Of a stretch of 64,000 nucleotides of DNA, positions 23,550 through 34,711 are shown in pieces. The translations under genes were made by a program, and so were the position numbers. Source of the stretch: Hexactinellida sp. DTS-2022 (lineage: Eukaryota > Porifera > Hexactinellida); assembly GCA_028753945.1 (NCBI GenBank), contig JAPNXP010000011.1, forward strand, positions 2,046,001 through 2,110,000. Reading direction: 5' to 3'. Every line of letters starts with the position of its first letter. The stretch's first letter is position 1. The notes below the pieces were generated by a model. That model had not been told where the DNA came from. It saw only the letters and a program-made list of their open reading frames with translations, and made no database searches.

Positions 23550-23705
23550 TAAATTCTACCAGGGTAGCTTCAAATCTTAATTTCCCCTGGCTGAACTTGA
23601 ATTTGCCCTAGTGGAAATTGCAATTTTAAGTTCAGCCAGGGTGAATTTCAATTGGAATTTACCCAGGGTGAACTTAAAATTCACCCAAATTTTAAGTTCA
23701 CCCAT
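23550..23705. repeat. Imperfect minisatellite with CCAGGGTGAACTT units
   Basis: About six units built on CCAGGG/TCACCC and TTTAAGTTCA or TTGAATTT occur in both orientations. The resulting open frames on both strands are products of the repeat, not genes. Confidence 0.6.
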
Positions 23706-23938
23706 AACATATACAAGTATTTCTATAATTCGAAAAATAATTAATAAACAAGGATCTAATTCGAAAATACAGAACCCAATAAAAATTAAAAATACCACAA
23801 AGTTCAAACCAATACAAAGGCAAGTTGAATTTTCTACCAAGAATGGATAGTTAATCTTGATAATTTACATAACTTATTATTCGATTTAAAAAAAGAATCA
23901 AGTGCTAAGAGATAGGATTCTATACTATCATTAAATAA

Positions 23939-24045
23939 GTACGTACGGAGTGCGTACCGAGTGCGTACAGAGTGCGTAAGTACGGTACGGAAGGATAATC
24001 TGCGTACTAAGTCCGTACCGTACCGTACCGTACAGTACGCCGTCG
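23939..24045. repeat. GTACGG/GTACC short tandem cluster
   Basis: GAGTGCGTAC occurs three times, then GTACGGTACGG, then CCGTACCGTACCGTACCGTA. GTAC is self-complementary, so the tract can form cruciforms. Confidence 0.7.
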
Positions 24046-24117
24046 CGGTTACTCTGGTTGTGACATTAAAATCATTCTTATATTAATTCCAATTGTAAAC
24101 AAATTAATATTTAGGGA

Positions 24118-24670
24118 ATGCAGTATCTAAACACAATGCTATGGGAATCTATTCACGACGTTGTTCCGCTTCGTTATACATACGACACACCGATGGACCC
24201 AATGATCACAGTGATAGATGAAAATTGGCAGCGTAGTAAATGCGGTATGTTGGGGATATCATTTGATTCAGTTTCTAGACAACCATTTAATAGCGTTTGG
24301 ATTACTTAGCGGTTTTGAAACCTTGCGAAGCGGAACATATCGAAGGAGATGGTAATTGTCTATTTCGATGCATATCCAAATTAATTACTGAGAGTGAAAA
24401 CAGCCACCTACATCTTCGCTCCTTCATCTCTCGCTTTATCGCCAGTGAAGGAACAAGGAAATTAGGATGGTATTTTAAAACCAAACGAAAGATACCGTGT
24501 GCATACCTTAGCACACAAAGACTTATGAATCGTGAATCCATTTGGGAAACAGATGTGGAAATTTAGTCTGCTTCTGCTATTCTTGGTGCCGATGTCTACA
24601 TTGCCAATAACTTCTACACAACGAAAGACTCAGTATTCGCGAGGTGCGTTGGAGTTTACACAGAGCCATA
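24118..24670 (+). pseudogene. OTU-type cysteine protease pseudogene
   Basis: Two frames join a recognisable OTU deubiquitinase-like domain. 24118-24309 gives WQRSKCGMLGISFDSVSRQP. After a frameshift, 24297-24566 gives IEGDGNCLFRCISKLITESE, with the catalytic D-G-N-C motif, then SHLHLRSFISRFI and NRESIWETDVEI. A TAG follows; beyond it the same frame goes on with SASAILGADVYIANNFYT to a stop at about 24670. The order matches OTU domains (DGNCLFR, then M..xxWGxxxE, then a strand with xxIxV). The conserved C-terminal histidine was not seen. This resembles a multicopy OTU family of animals, often spread with mobile elements. It is disabled by one frameshift and one stop. Confidence 0.7.
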
Positions 24671-25929
24671 GATAACCGTACAGCCATCCTTTATATCCAA
24701 AACTACTTCGACCACTATCAACTTGTCGTATCAATGCTGAACACGAATTACAAGACTTATGGAACAACTTCAGATTATGTCTAAAATAAATATCTTCGCC
24801 AAAAGAGAATTTCATTATATCGATTTCTATGAATATAGTATAGTCAAATATAAGGATGTCCGGACCATTGAACTTCGTTATAAGCCGATTTATAGCCGAC
24901 TTGGAGTTCACTGTAATACTGGTTAATTTCATAGTTTTGAGTAATTAATTAGTGTAACTTAACCTATTTTCCTTTGAGAGTTTTTTTGTAGACTGGGAAC
25001 CGCATTATCAGGGCGCATCAATGCGATGCTCATTTTCTTATGACGTTACACACATACGAACAAAGGGTAATTTAATTAAAAATGGGGGCCGATTGAATGC
25101 CTATAGATCTGCGGTTTCCACTGTGTCTGGGTAAAAGGAGGAGGCCCCCAAAAATAATAATTGGTTAATACAATAAAAACTGATTGAAAAAATAGTTAAC
25201 CTTTTACTTATCTTATAAATATATGTATATCTCTTTCTAGACATTCGCCTAGTACATTTAGTGAGAAGTTAATCGTTGTGATTATTTATATGCCCAATAA
25301 AATTGTTTGGAAGTAACCATAAATTGTAAGAAATCAAGGATTAGATTATTGAAATTCTGGAGAAATTAAAAGGTTTTGACATTAAAAAAAACAAATTTTG
25401 TATAAAATATATTGTTTCTATTATTTTCTTAATCGTAATCAGATAAGGTAGTGTTGGCTATTGGAGTAAATGACACTGTGTATTATAATTTCGTATGTTG
25501 GTTATACAAAGTTAATAACTACTATAAGTAATAGCTAATAAATTTACCTAATTTTAATCTTCCTACTATATTTGCTCTGGTTTCATTTTGGGAAGTGGGA
25601 GGGGAGAGGAGGAGGAGATGAGATGGAGTGGTGAAGGGGAGATTTTGACATATTAAGGAGGATGCTACTGGATAATTTTCTGATTGGAAATTGGTTACTG
25701 GGATAACTTGCTATAATTCAGTAATTAAGTTAATTATAAGGGGATAAATATTACAGATAGAATACTAAATATAGTGTGACGTTCAAAACAGGTATTCAAG
25801 CCATAAATTGTTATATACCAGTGTCTCAAAACAATATATAGCTATCACATCTATGTTTCTATAGTTTATCTATACTATCGTCTCAAAATTGTAAGAATCT
25901 GTAATTCATAATAAAAAAATTTATTAAGT
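24671..25929. other. Intron 2 DNA with one MITE end
   Basis: Near 24860-24913 text with TTATAAGCCGATTTATAGCC ends GGAGTTCACTG before TA: the right end of a pogo-style MITE. 25585-25640 is a purine run of GGAGG/GAGAT. Nothing else seen. Confidence 0.45.
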
Positions 25930-26150
25930 AGAAAATTAGGTATGCTGGAAATGGTTCGAAAAACCAAAACTGGAAATTGTTCGAAAAACCAAAACCGGAA
26001 ATTGTTCGAATTTTTTAGTGTTGCTGCACCATGGATATGAGAAAATCCCGGCTTGAATCCATGGTCCAACAATCCAAAATGAAATTCGAACTATTTCCTT
26101 TTTTGTTCGAACTATTTCCTATTTTGAAAAATTCGAACCATTTCCGCATT
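25930..26150. repeat. Inverted repeat around GGAAATNGTTCGAA words
   Basis: The left arm has GGAAATGGTTCGAAAAACC and two more GGAAATTGTTCGAA words; the right arm has TTCGAACTATTTCC twice and TTCGAACCATTTCC. The arms could pair into a hairpin of about 90 bp per side. Probably a MITE whose outer TCTCAAAAT words at 25826, 25885 and 26180 also repeat. Confidence 0.55.
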
Positions 26151-27272
26151 ACCGAAAATTACTTTTATAGTAGTGTCTCAAATTCTCAAGCGTCTCAAAA
26201 TATCACTGTATAATTTCTAATAGCACATCCATGTTTTGCTAATAGTCTCTCTCAAAATCTCACGCGTCTCAACATATCATGCAACAGACCTCCCATGGTG
26301 ACAAATGACTTAATAATCTTCAAAAGGTTACTACATTCAAAGTATGGTCCCAATTGATTTGAAAGTTTCAGTGCAGCTAGTACTTATTGTATACTGTTCA
26401 AAAACACTCTAATCTCAATTTATGAAATGTTCAGATATTGTGCTTAATATTTCAAAATGATTGCCGGGGGCCCTTTGAATTTGTCGCGGTTAGAAAGTTT
26501 GCCCAAACTTTCCAGAGCGGCATGGGAGCTTAATTCGCGAGATATATCCTCAAGTATCAGAATCCGGCATAAAACTTAACTAGCCAGAGGTTGGTCACGG
26601 AATCTTAATTTATGACCCCACTATAATACTTGTATTTTAGCATTTCGTTGCTTTTAATTTTTAAATATTTTTAGTTTGTCGCCATTTTGTTATTTAGTAG
26701 CCTTTGGTGTATGCAGTATATCCCTATTTAGTTTCCCTATTATAAAATTATTAGAAAGTATCAAGAAAAGCGCCAAAATGCGCCAAATAGAGTAAATAGC
26801 TAGAATTTATACTGACTAGTATGGATTCATTATTAGTCTATTTTAACTTTTGATATCTAATTTAAATTTTCATTTAGAGAATTGTGGTAACACTTATATA
26901 TTCCATAGGCTTAGTACGCGGTCCGGCTGCATGGCCGGACCAGTTTTCATTTATTTACTATATTATATATTAGGGTCCGGTTTTGCCCATGACCGCTTTA
27001 ACTGTTTGGCCGGAGAGTTTTCAGAGCCGTGCGACGCCCGTGTATTCCTTTTAAATATTAGCTCAATCAAGTGAGTCCCCATCCCGACATTTTGTAAACT
27101 TGGGCGCCACTGAGGCATAGTTCAGCTTAGAATGAAAATTTATACTGGACTTCTCGTTTCTTGGCCTTTTCAGTGACATATATAGCCGTATATTATGTAG
27201 GCCATGGCATACCTTGTTAACCTATGATACTCATTGAATTTAAAGTTCTAGGTTGATTTTGAATTTGAATTT
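26151..27272. other. Intron 2 DNA, nothing recognised
   Basis: 26460-26560 and 26920-27010 are GC-richer with paired GGTCCGG and GGCCGGA words, but no ends or coding signal could be fixed. Confidence 0.35.
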
Positions 27273-27531
27273 CAGTATTTCCCCGAATAAGCGCCCCGGC
27301 GCTTATTGTTTTCGTGGGCCAAAAATTATCCTGAAATTTTGTGAAAAATCCAGAATATAATATTTAAGTGGGTTCTAATGGTTTCCACCAACAGTATACC
27401 TTGTGAAGTTGCCAAAATCAATGGAATTACATTACAGTGATCTAGTAATGTGTTTAAATTTTATCTTATCGATGTCATTTTTATTGACCCGGCGCTTATT
27501 CAAGCCCCCGGCGCTTATTCGTGGAATACGG
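27273..27531. mobile_element. TA MITE (CCGTATTCC-GAATAAGCGCC family)
   Basis: The left end (AGTATTTCCCCGAATAAGCG) and the right end (GCGCTTATTCGTGGAATACG followed by GTA) are inverted copies; GGCGCTTATT repeats inside both ends. Same superfamily as 51165-51409, which also ends in AATACGG before TA. Confidence 0.65.
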
Positions 27532-27589
27532 TATTTGTTTACCTATTTATGTTAACAACAGCAAATATTCATGTTATACATTTTTTAAT

Positions 27590-28120
27590 GCGAAATTCGT
27601 GTTCAGCATACTTTTTTTTGAGATAATAAGATAATTAGCACTTAATTCCTTATGAGGTAATACACTCATTATCTCAAAAATTACTGTAGTTAGGCCTAGA
27701 AAATGTTTTATCAATAAATAGGAAGTTACCTATTGCGGATAGATCAGCACTAGCCTAGTGCACATAAAATAGATAGTTTTTGAGTTATGGCTCATTTTAG
27801 GAAATATATATTTCCCTGGCAACCGAGGAATGTGTCAATATTCCATTTATAATTTCAATATGTTTCATTTAACTAGTTATGGGCATCATCAAGTTCCAAT
27901 TTTGAACATTTATAACGCGTCTAACTATGTTAAAAGCGGGCTATAAAAACACGATAATACCCACCAAAAATAACGATTACGTAATCAAATGATGGCATGG
28001 CTCAATTCTGAAGGGTGCTATGTATTCCTTGATACATGTTCCTATATAGTTATAGAACATTTATGAGGTCTATCACTACTAGTTATTTAGATAACGATAA
28101 ATAACCTATTTATCAATAGC
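27590..28120. repeat. Dispersed repeat, direct copy of 46490-47010
   Basis: About 500 bp match in order: TTAGCACTTAATT, GGTAATACACTCATTATCTC, then GATAGATCAGCACTAGC, GAGTTATGGCTCATTTTAGG and AACGCGT. No coding signal; the family is unclassified. Confidence 0.75.
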
Positions 28121-28361
28121 CTTCCTTTAATCCATGGTCCAGTTTCACAAAGTTGGTCCATAGGCCTTATATAACGTAGGTCACGACTAGACTTATAATT
28201 AAAGCTAAACTCCTCACTAAGTTGATTATGACTAAAATGTGGTCTGAGTCATGTTCTCCCTAACAACCGGCCGTATATTATGCTAATCGGGCTGAAAATC
28301 GATATCACCGCCCATCTGGTAGATTAAATCAGGTTTGGCTTATAATTTATTAGCGGGAATT

Positions 28362-28707
28362 CAAGGGCGGCGCCAGCACAGCCCCATTGGGGGGCGAAGG
28401 GGGGGGCGGACCTATGCAGTGCAGGGCAAACCCAATAGTTGTAGACATTCCAAAATTCACATTCAAACCAAAATCGATATTTTTAATGACAAACTTAGTT
28501 AAATAATCTGTCCTATAATAGTATACGTGGGGCATCTCAGCAAAACAGAAAATTATGGACTGCCTGTCCAGGCCGTATAGCATTTCCGCATTAAAATTAA
28601 GTAATCCTATAACAGACAAGCGAATTCCCGCCCCAACACAGGGGTGCCGGATCAAAGCGCGGGGGGTCGGCCCCCCCTCGCCCCCCCCCCCCCTCGCGCC
28701 GCCACTG
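28362..28707. mobile_element. hAT-type MITE (CAAGGGCGGCGCC family)
   Basis: Ends CAAGGGCGGCGCCAGC and CGCGCCGCCACTG are flanked by an exact 8-bp duplication CGGGAATT (28354-28361 and 28708-28715). The two ends carry G-runs and C-runs. It is the larger relative of 20720-20843. Confidence 0.8.
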
Positions 28708-28715
28708 CGGGAATT

Positions 28716-29747
28716 GCTATACGTAGGAGTTGGTATTGAAATGAGAACCCTTATATATTATTGTTCCTTAATTTATTAAATACCTTGTTATAGTTATAAA
28801 TTCGTGAGATTATGATTTTAAGTCATTTGTACTATTGTATGCAATATACATGAAGTAATATAATTGTTCCTGCCACGTTCCACTTGTAACACAAGTGGCT
28901 CAATGGGAATGTGTCTGTATCTCATTGGAAAATAATCGTAATGATTAGAAATTATGCACATTGAGTAATTCGATTTGTATATTCTAATTGCCTCAAAAAT
29001 TTCAGAATTTATATATATAATTGCTAATTATATAGTTATTGAGTTAAAGACCTCCATAACAATGTAAATTCCCAAATTATTTAATTAATCATATCTTTTC
29101 GTCAACATCCATGTTGAAGGTCTACAAATATTATTTACTGCTAGAAGTTTAAATGCATGAATACAAATTATTGTTCATCAAATACTTTTGGCCGGATGGT
29201 ATATGTTTTTCTTCGTAGGCAAGCAACTCCTTTATCCGCAAATTTCTGACTGAAAAATGGTGCGTAATGACCGTTTAATTGCACTTAGGGGCACGATTTT
29301 TATTATCTTGGTTGTCATGAAAAATATTTCCACCATTTTTCCAATTTATCTTAAGATAGCATGGCGTCATATTCTTAGAGTTTTTCTTAATCATTTTTAC
29401 GAAATTCCACATTGGTTGTTAGATTTCACAGATATTTGAGTTGGATACACCTTTAACCTTGCACTTGGATAGCCCATTTATGCATTCTTCCTCGATTTAT
29501 AATTAATTCTCTTAGATTTTAAATGAAGACAAAAGTTAAGAATTTTAGTGAATAAGGCCCAATTAAGTAAAATTACTTCTCAGCAAGGGTTGATAAAAAC
29601 AAGATTTTTTCAAAAATAAAAAATCCGGATTTTCTTTTTACCTAGGCCATACAAGAAATTATACTCCCTTTGTTCATAGTAGTTAATCCAAATTTATTAT
29701 ATTGAATGCCTATTATACCATAATATGGTCACATCGAATACCTATTA
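28716..29747. other. Intron 2 DNA with a dispersed repeat
   Basis: 28865-28990 (CCACTTGTAACACAAGTGG, then GGGAATGTGTCTGTAT, ending AATTGCCTCA) is matched in inverse orientation at 58125-58275. The first word is a palindrome. The rest shows no gene. Confidence 0.5.
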
Positions 29748-29853
29748 ATGCAGTTGAGCAATTCAAATTATTCAATCCTGCTATTATACTTTTATCTACA
29801 AGTAATTTACCATTTACGCGTCAACTTTTCTTCAAACCCCATATCAATCAAAT

Positions 29854-30470
29854 TTGACCACGAGACTACATATAGTTTCGTACCGACTACCTTTTTATCA
29901 TGGGGGTGCTCTATCGTATCCCACTGTAAAGGAATGGGCACGTCGAGTAAAGGTCGGTAGGTGCAGCATTGAAGATGGCCCTCGGACTGTTATCCCAATT
30001 TCGTCAAACCTCCGGGAAATTTTTACCGATGTTCAGGAGCTTGTGATGATTGTGTTTCGAGGTATCAAATTTCTCCATGATGACGTCATACCTCACATTT
30101 ACGGTGCGTGCTATACCGATGGTATAATTAGGTATAACCAATTATACCAAATTAGTGTCTAGTTTCGGTATATCACCTGATGCTTAATATTTATTGAATT
30201 TACCTAGATTACACCTAGATTATACCAATATTATACCATAATATACCACGTATATTTCGAGTATTTAGGGTAGTATAGATGTAGGTATATTAAATGTGTA
30301 ATGGAAGTTTAGAATATTATACCGAACAGTTCCTAATTTGGTATAATTAATTATACCAAATTATACCATCGGTATACCACGTACCGTGCTCACATTTCCG
30401 AATACTTCAAGGGTTGAATGGAGGAAATTGGGCTCGAAGCGATTTAACATTTCCGGAATTAATTCACGAT
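29854..30470 (+). pseudogene. mariner-family transposase remnant, internally deleted and split by a MITE
   Basis: The forward frame at 29854-30162 encodes PTVKEWARRVKVGRCSIEDG and PRT, the helix-turn-helix linker of mariner transposases (usually WxxRFxxGRxSxEDxPRxGRP), followed by REIFTDVQELVM. It then jumps to IKFLHDDVIPHI, the FLHDNARPH block that holds the second catalytic aspartate, so the part between is deleted. A 288-bp MITE interrupts just there; past it the frame resumes as SEYFKG and stops. The gene is dead. Confidence 0.65.
30101..30388. mobile_element. MITE with GGTATAAT/ATTATACC body and 9-bp target duplication
   Basis: Ends ACGGTGCGTGCTATACCGAT and the complement of CACGGTACGTGGTATACCGA are flanked by exact CTCACATTT (30092-30100 and 30389-30397). 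The body repeats TTATACCAAATTA in both directions. Nine bases is the usual Mutator-like duplication. It split the mariner remnant. Confidence 0.8.
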
Positions 30471-31009
30471 TTTCTAATTTCAGTATATAATAATTTAAAT
30501 AATAATTTTATTAAATTCGAAGAAATTTATCAGCTAACTTTTTTCCCGCATTGACAACTTTGGTTTCTAGAACGGCTCCGGTTTTAAGAGTTTTTAAAGA
30601 TCTACTCTTTATATTTAATGCATATTAAATTATCTTTTAATATGAGTTGACTTTTTTTTTTCCCAAGTTCAGATTTATGATAATTAATAATCGGTGAATA
30701 ATATAGTATTGTTACAAAATAAAAAATATAATTTAGCAAAAAATTCCTTTGATCAACCAAAACCACTGTTTTGCGATTACATAATTCATTTTTTCGATGC
30801 GATTCGGTTTCAGCTATCAATTACCTATCCGTTAATAATACTTTATCTGAGGCTATCTTTTGCCAAAATGTCTATTTCCCCTTTTTGCCCAGTGTGTATC
30901 GGTTTATTCTAGGAATTTATAGCAATTCATTTACTCTAACTATTCTTCCTAAACTGAAATGGTTAGAAAAACCCGATTTCTAGTGTATTTTTATTGTATA
31001 ATTATGTAG
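30398..31009. other. Intron 2 DNA before exon 3
   Basis: No repeat or gene is recognised beyond the mariner tail. The last bases TATAATTATGTAG are the exon 3 acceptor. Confidence 0.4.
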
Positions 31010-31217
31010 GTTTTTGTACGTCGTCCATATGCAGTTGGCCTATATTCTCTTTCTGATGTATTTTCAAGAGATAACTTTAGAGAAGATGAAGATATTGATC
31101 TTCTTGTTACAATGTATCAGTGTATCGCTACTAAAGAAGCAGAATACCATAATATCCCTCAGCATATATTTTCTAAGAATGAAAATGTTGTTGCTCCTTT
31201 GGGACCTCGAGGAGCTG
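31010..31217 (+). CDS. DOCK: DOCK family GEF, internal exon 3 of 4 visible
   Basis: The exon is bounded by TTATGTAG and GTAATT. It starts in phase 0 and ends after one base of a codon. It reads VFVRRPYAVGLYSLSDVFSR, then EDEDIDLLVTMYQCIATKEA and ends VVAPLGPRGAG. VRRPYAVGLYSLSDV is the DOCK1-5 signature (YRRPYGVAVMDITD or YRRPYGCGVLSI in known members), and the part after it, with paired acidic residues and a helix before a short loop, matches the segment that leads into DHR-1. Together with exon 2 it gives NNRRLQ-VFVRRPY. No stops and good splice sites; looks functional. Confidence 0.92.
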
Positions 31218-31411
31218 GTAATTATTTTGTACTACTTGGTTTTCAATTATTTTTATTGTATGTAATTTATTTTTTTGTGGAATGAACATTTTTTGTTCTA
31301 CTGTTAATTGTTTGTAATTTATGAAAACGTCTTATTGAATACCTAATGTACTAAACTCTCTATTTAGTCTGGTTGTTGAAGTTTCAAAATGGCTCCTAAC
31401 TAAAATAATTA

Positions 31412-31909
31412 CAGTGCAACCTCTATAAGTGGGGTCTCTATAAATGGGGAACCTCCATAAGTGGGGAATTTTTTACCATATTCGTATATATCCATACAAA
31501 TGAACCTCTATAAGCGGGGAAGTGGGGAATGGGGGACCATAAATTTCAAGGAGTTTTTATCTGCATACAAAACAACCTCCATAAATGGGGGGAATGGACA
31601 AATCCTAACATGATTCTTATAAAATAATACAATATTTCCAATAAATCGACTCTAAAGTTCTACAGAAAAAATATTTTCGATTGATCTACTCTGATGTTTT
31701 TAGAATAAATCACCTAGTGTAGATCAGCAGTTAACTAAATTGTCATAATATACAAATAATAACTATAACGTGCATTAATGTGTGTGTTATATGAATACTT
31801 TGTATAATATAGCATATATAATGTTTTTCCAATTGAATTTTATTACCGGGGAATGGGGGGCAATTGAAATTTTCGCCGTCCCATGCTCCCACTTATAGAG
31901 GTTCCACTG
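31412..31909. mobile_element. TA MITE (CAGTGCAACCTCTATAAGTG family), Tigger-like
   Basis: Ends CAGTGCAACCTCTATAAGTG and CACTTATAGAGGTTCCACTG have TA on both outer sides (31410-31411, 31910-31911). The subterminal parts repeat CCTCTATAAGYGGGG several times. Pogo/Tigger-type TIR; 498 bp and no transposase. It starts 194 bp after DOCK exon 3. Confidence 0.85.
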
Positions 31910-32034
31910 TATTACAAATCTGATTTAGTAACTTTAGAAGCGCATTTCTTCCTAGAACAAGATATTTAGCATCCGATGAAATCCGTTATGGCAATTTTTT
32001 TACGGGTGGCAGTGTCTGCTTTTCTATAGTAATA

Positions 32035-32156
32035 TAGGCGTCGTAAATGCAAAGGTCAATCCTTCGGGCCGCCTGGAAATTCCGGGTAAACTCCGGGTAT
32101 AGTGTTAGTAGCATAGGGGCAACCCTTCCGGGCACCCGGGCGGGTTACGACGCCTA
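32035..32156. mobile_element. MITE, TAGGCGTCGTAAA family (copy 2)
   Basis: It starts TAGGCGTCGTAAATGCAAAG and ends GGGTTACGACGCCTA; shorter inside than copy 1 at 11851-12002. I saw no target duplication. Confidence 0.75.
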
Positions 32157-32736
32157 GGGTAGGGACATATTTTGAGAATGGAATGTTGACACATTCCTGA
32201 TATATTCCAGCGTTGTTTCCAAATAGGGTCATGTGATATATTTAATTTGTGGTAATTATGCGCAGGGTGCAGATATGGTGAAAATAAGTTGATTATATGT
32301 TAATTGAGAAAGTTAATCTGGGAAATGTTGGTATGGTCCCTACCCAACCGAGTAACCTCTATTTCAACTCCAGTAATCTTACCTGGGTGTAATTATGGAC
32401 AAAAATATGGTTTCATGAATTTGCAAGATTTACCTGAAAATCTTCTATTTTTATCGTAAATCTCTAAAATTTATCAAATCACATTTTAGAGGCCCGGGGT
32501 GTTGAGTAAATTATGCTAGTGGAGTCGAAGAGAGGTCACTCGATTGGGTAGTCACATAATTTGAGAATGGTATGTTGACACATTCCTGATTAATTCCAGT
32601 GTTCTTGGAAAAATCTTCTAAATAGGGTAATATGATATCCAAAATTGCTTGAAATTTTCGCTGAGAATAATAATACAGATTATAAGTCGATTAGATTTGA
32701 TTTGAAGGTTTGCTAGGAAAAAGCAGCCACTATCAC
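32157..32736. repeat. Internal direct repeat, unclassified
   Basis: TTTGAGAATGGAATGTTGAC, then ACATTCCTGAT and TTCCAG, occur at 32170-32212 and again at 32560-32600. The two ends of a decayed element are possible. No gene. Confidence 0.45.
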
Positions 32737-32886
32737 CAGAGGTGGCCCCAGGATTTTTGCTGGGGGGTTGGGGATTTATGGAGGATATGTATGATGATGT
32801 TGTGCTCAGAGGGTAGGTTTCCTAAAGAATAATGGGGCTTAAGTCCCCTTCACCCCCATTGGCCCGCCTTTGGCTGCCACCAGTGT
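32737..32886. mobile_element. Worn hAT-type MITE (CAGAGGTGGCCCC)
   Basis: The left end CAGAGGTGGCCCCAGGATTT and the right end TTTGGCTGCCACCAGTG match the 20720 family. The target duplication is not clear. Confidence 0.5.
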
Positions 32887-33744
32887 AAAAATTTATCAAG
32901 AAAACCGATTTTTTCGGATTGGATATGTTACACTACGAAGAAATGCGCGTGTTTGTGTGTGTGTGTGTAGACCGACCAAGAAACATCCAGTTGTCTGTAA
33001 GGTATGTTTATTTTGATGATTCTGCACGGGTCGAATGCGGATCCCGCATATATATACTATTATATGTGTATTATCTATATTTGTTTTAATGTTCTAAGTT
33101 TATTGAAGAAACTGGACCGTCTCGTAATATGAGTTCTGGCTTATAGGGGTAACTTTTTCCCGGAGAAACAAGTTAAGGTTTCCACTCGTAATTTCAAACT
33201 CCTCGCCAAGTTTTGACGTATTTCTCACATTTTGAAAACATTTAAAATTCAATCACACATAATTCATACCCTCTACCAGATACAATCTGAAATTTATTAG
33301 GATATGTACATTTATTATACGGACATGTTGGTCACATCACATTTATGCAACTCATTATTGAATGATGACTTTCATTGATATTTTACATTGTTGAATTTGA
33401 GTGCTATTTGAGCTATAACTTATACTATAAGTATTATTTAAACCACACACCAACCGCGAAGCTTATGGTGTGTGGTGGTATTTTATCGCGAACCGACCTA
33501 ACAAGCGTGATCGTTAGTGTCATTTGAAAGAACAAACTTAATACATTTCATTTAACATACAGTACTATTAATATTATTAAAATCTTCATGATGAGTTTTC
33601 ATTACTTAATATTTTTTGGCCTTGGTTTTTGATGAATAACACCATAAATATTTATTGTATAGATTTTTTCTTTTAACCACGTTTATATCACACATGGTAC
33701 ATTTAGAATTCATTTATATATATTCACTTTTGACCAAATTGTGC
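32887..33744. other. Intron 3 DNA with GT microsatellite and hairpin
   Basis: A GTGT tract lies at 32948-32968. 33442-33478 is the hairpin CCACACACCAACC ... GGTGTGTGG, related to 22424-22456. No gene. Confidence 0.5.
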
Positions 33745-33752
33745 ATTTGAAG

Positions 33753-34557
33753 CAGGGTTGAATTTACATCGATTCCATATTCCAATCGATGTAAATTTTA
33801 ACAATCGATATCGATAACCATTCCAATCGATGATCTGATCTCACAATCCTATCCAATCGATGATCGATAAAAATCATCAATTATTTATCGATTATGTATT
33901 GATTTTCTATCGATTATTTCTTGATTTTCAATCGATTATTTATGAATTTCTATAGACTATTTATCGATAATATGTTGATTTCTATCGAGTATTTTTCGAT
34001 TAAATATCGATTTTCTATCGATAATTCATCGATTTCTATCGATTATTTATCGATTATGCATCGATTGTGTATAGATTATTTTAATTTATAGAATATAAAT
34101 TTATTGTTCTTTATCTTGTCCATGATTAAGAAATATGTCCACTACAGGCCAAAATTATTTGAACAACAATAGTATTAATTTAGACATTTAAGCTTATAGC
34201 AGCATATTAGATGATTCTACATGGCTATTTACATAAAAGGTTACCGTATGTATAGTACAGGGTGTATCAGCAAATAACAAAACTTTTGAATTTACAATTT
34301 CATGGAGGTGTTTAACTCATTCGCTATAATTTTGTCATATTTTTCATACTTTTTCGGACAAACAATCAAATATATTAATATTATTCTCCTTATTCGTAAA
34401 TCGAAAAAACTCGGGGAAATTCGATAATCTATATAGATCCGTCGATAATTATCCATCGATGTAAACTTTGGACAATCCAATCGAAAATCCAATCGTTTCA
34501 AAATTAAGCAATCGATTATCGATGAGTTCTCTCGATTGGATTGGATTGGCTACACTG
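33753..34557. mobile_element. hAT-type MITE with ATCGATT arrays
   Basis: The left end CAGGGTTGAATTTACATCGA and the right end GGATTGGATTGGCTACACTG are flanked by exact ATTTGAAG (33745-33752 and 34558-34565). At 33775-34075 the word ATCGATT or TATCGATTATTTATCGATT recurs over a dozen times. 805 bp, no protein. Related to 34955-35422. Confidence 0.8.
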
Positions 34558-34711
34558 ATTTGAAGTTTTTTTTCTTCTGATATCTTGATCTCTGTGGTAC
34601 CCTCCCTGGGTTCCACAAGATCTTAAAATTTCTAATACGGTCATTGGGAGGAGGTCCACATAATGTCTGATATTTTCCTGTAGGTAACCAGTAGTATGTC
34701 TTTGAGATGCT

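Noticed and set aside
23577..23850. Overlapping open frames on both strands
   Set aside because: Both are read from the CCAGGGTGAACTT minisatellite; neither shows a motif.
32945..32968. GT microsatellite as a regulatory Z-DNA element
   Set aside because: Simple repeat with no supporting context.
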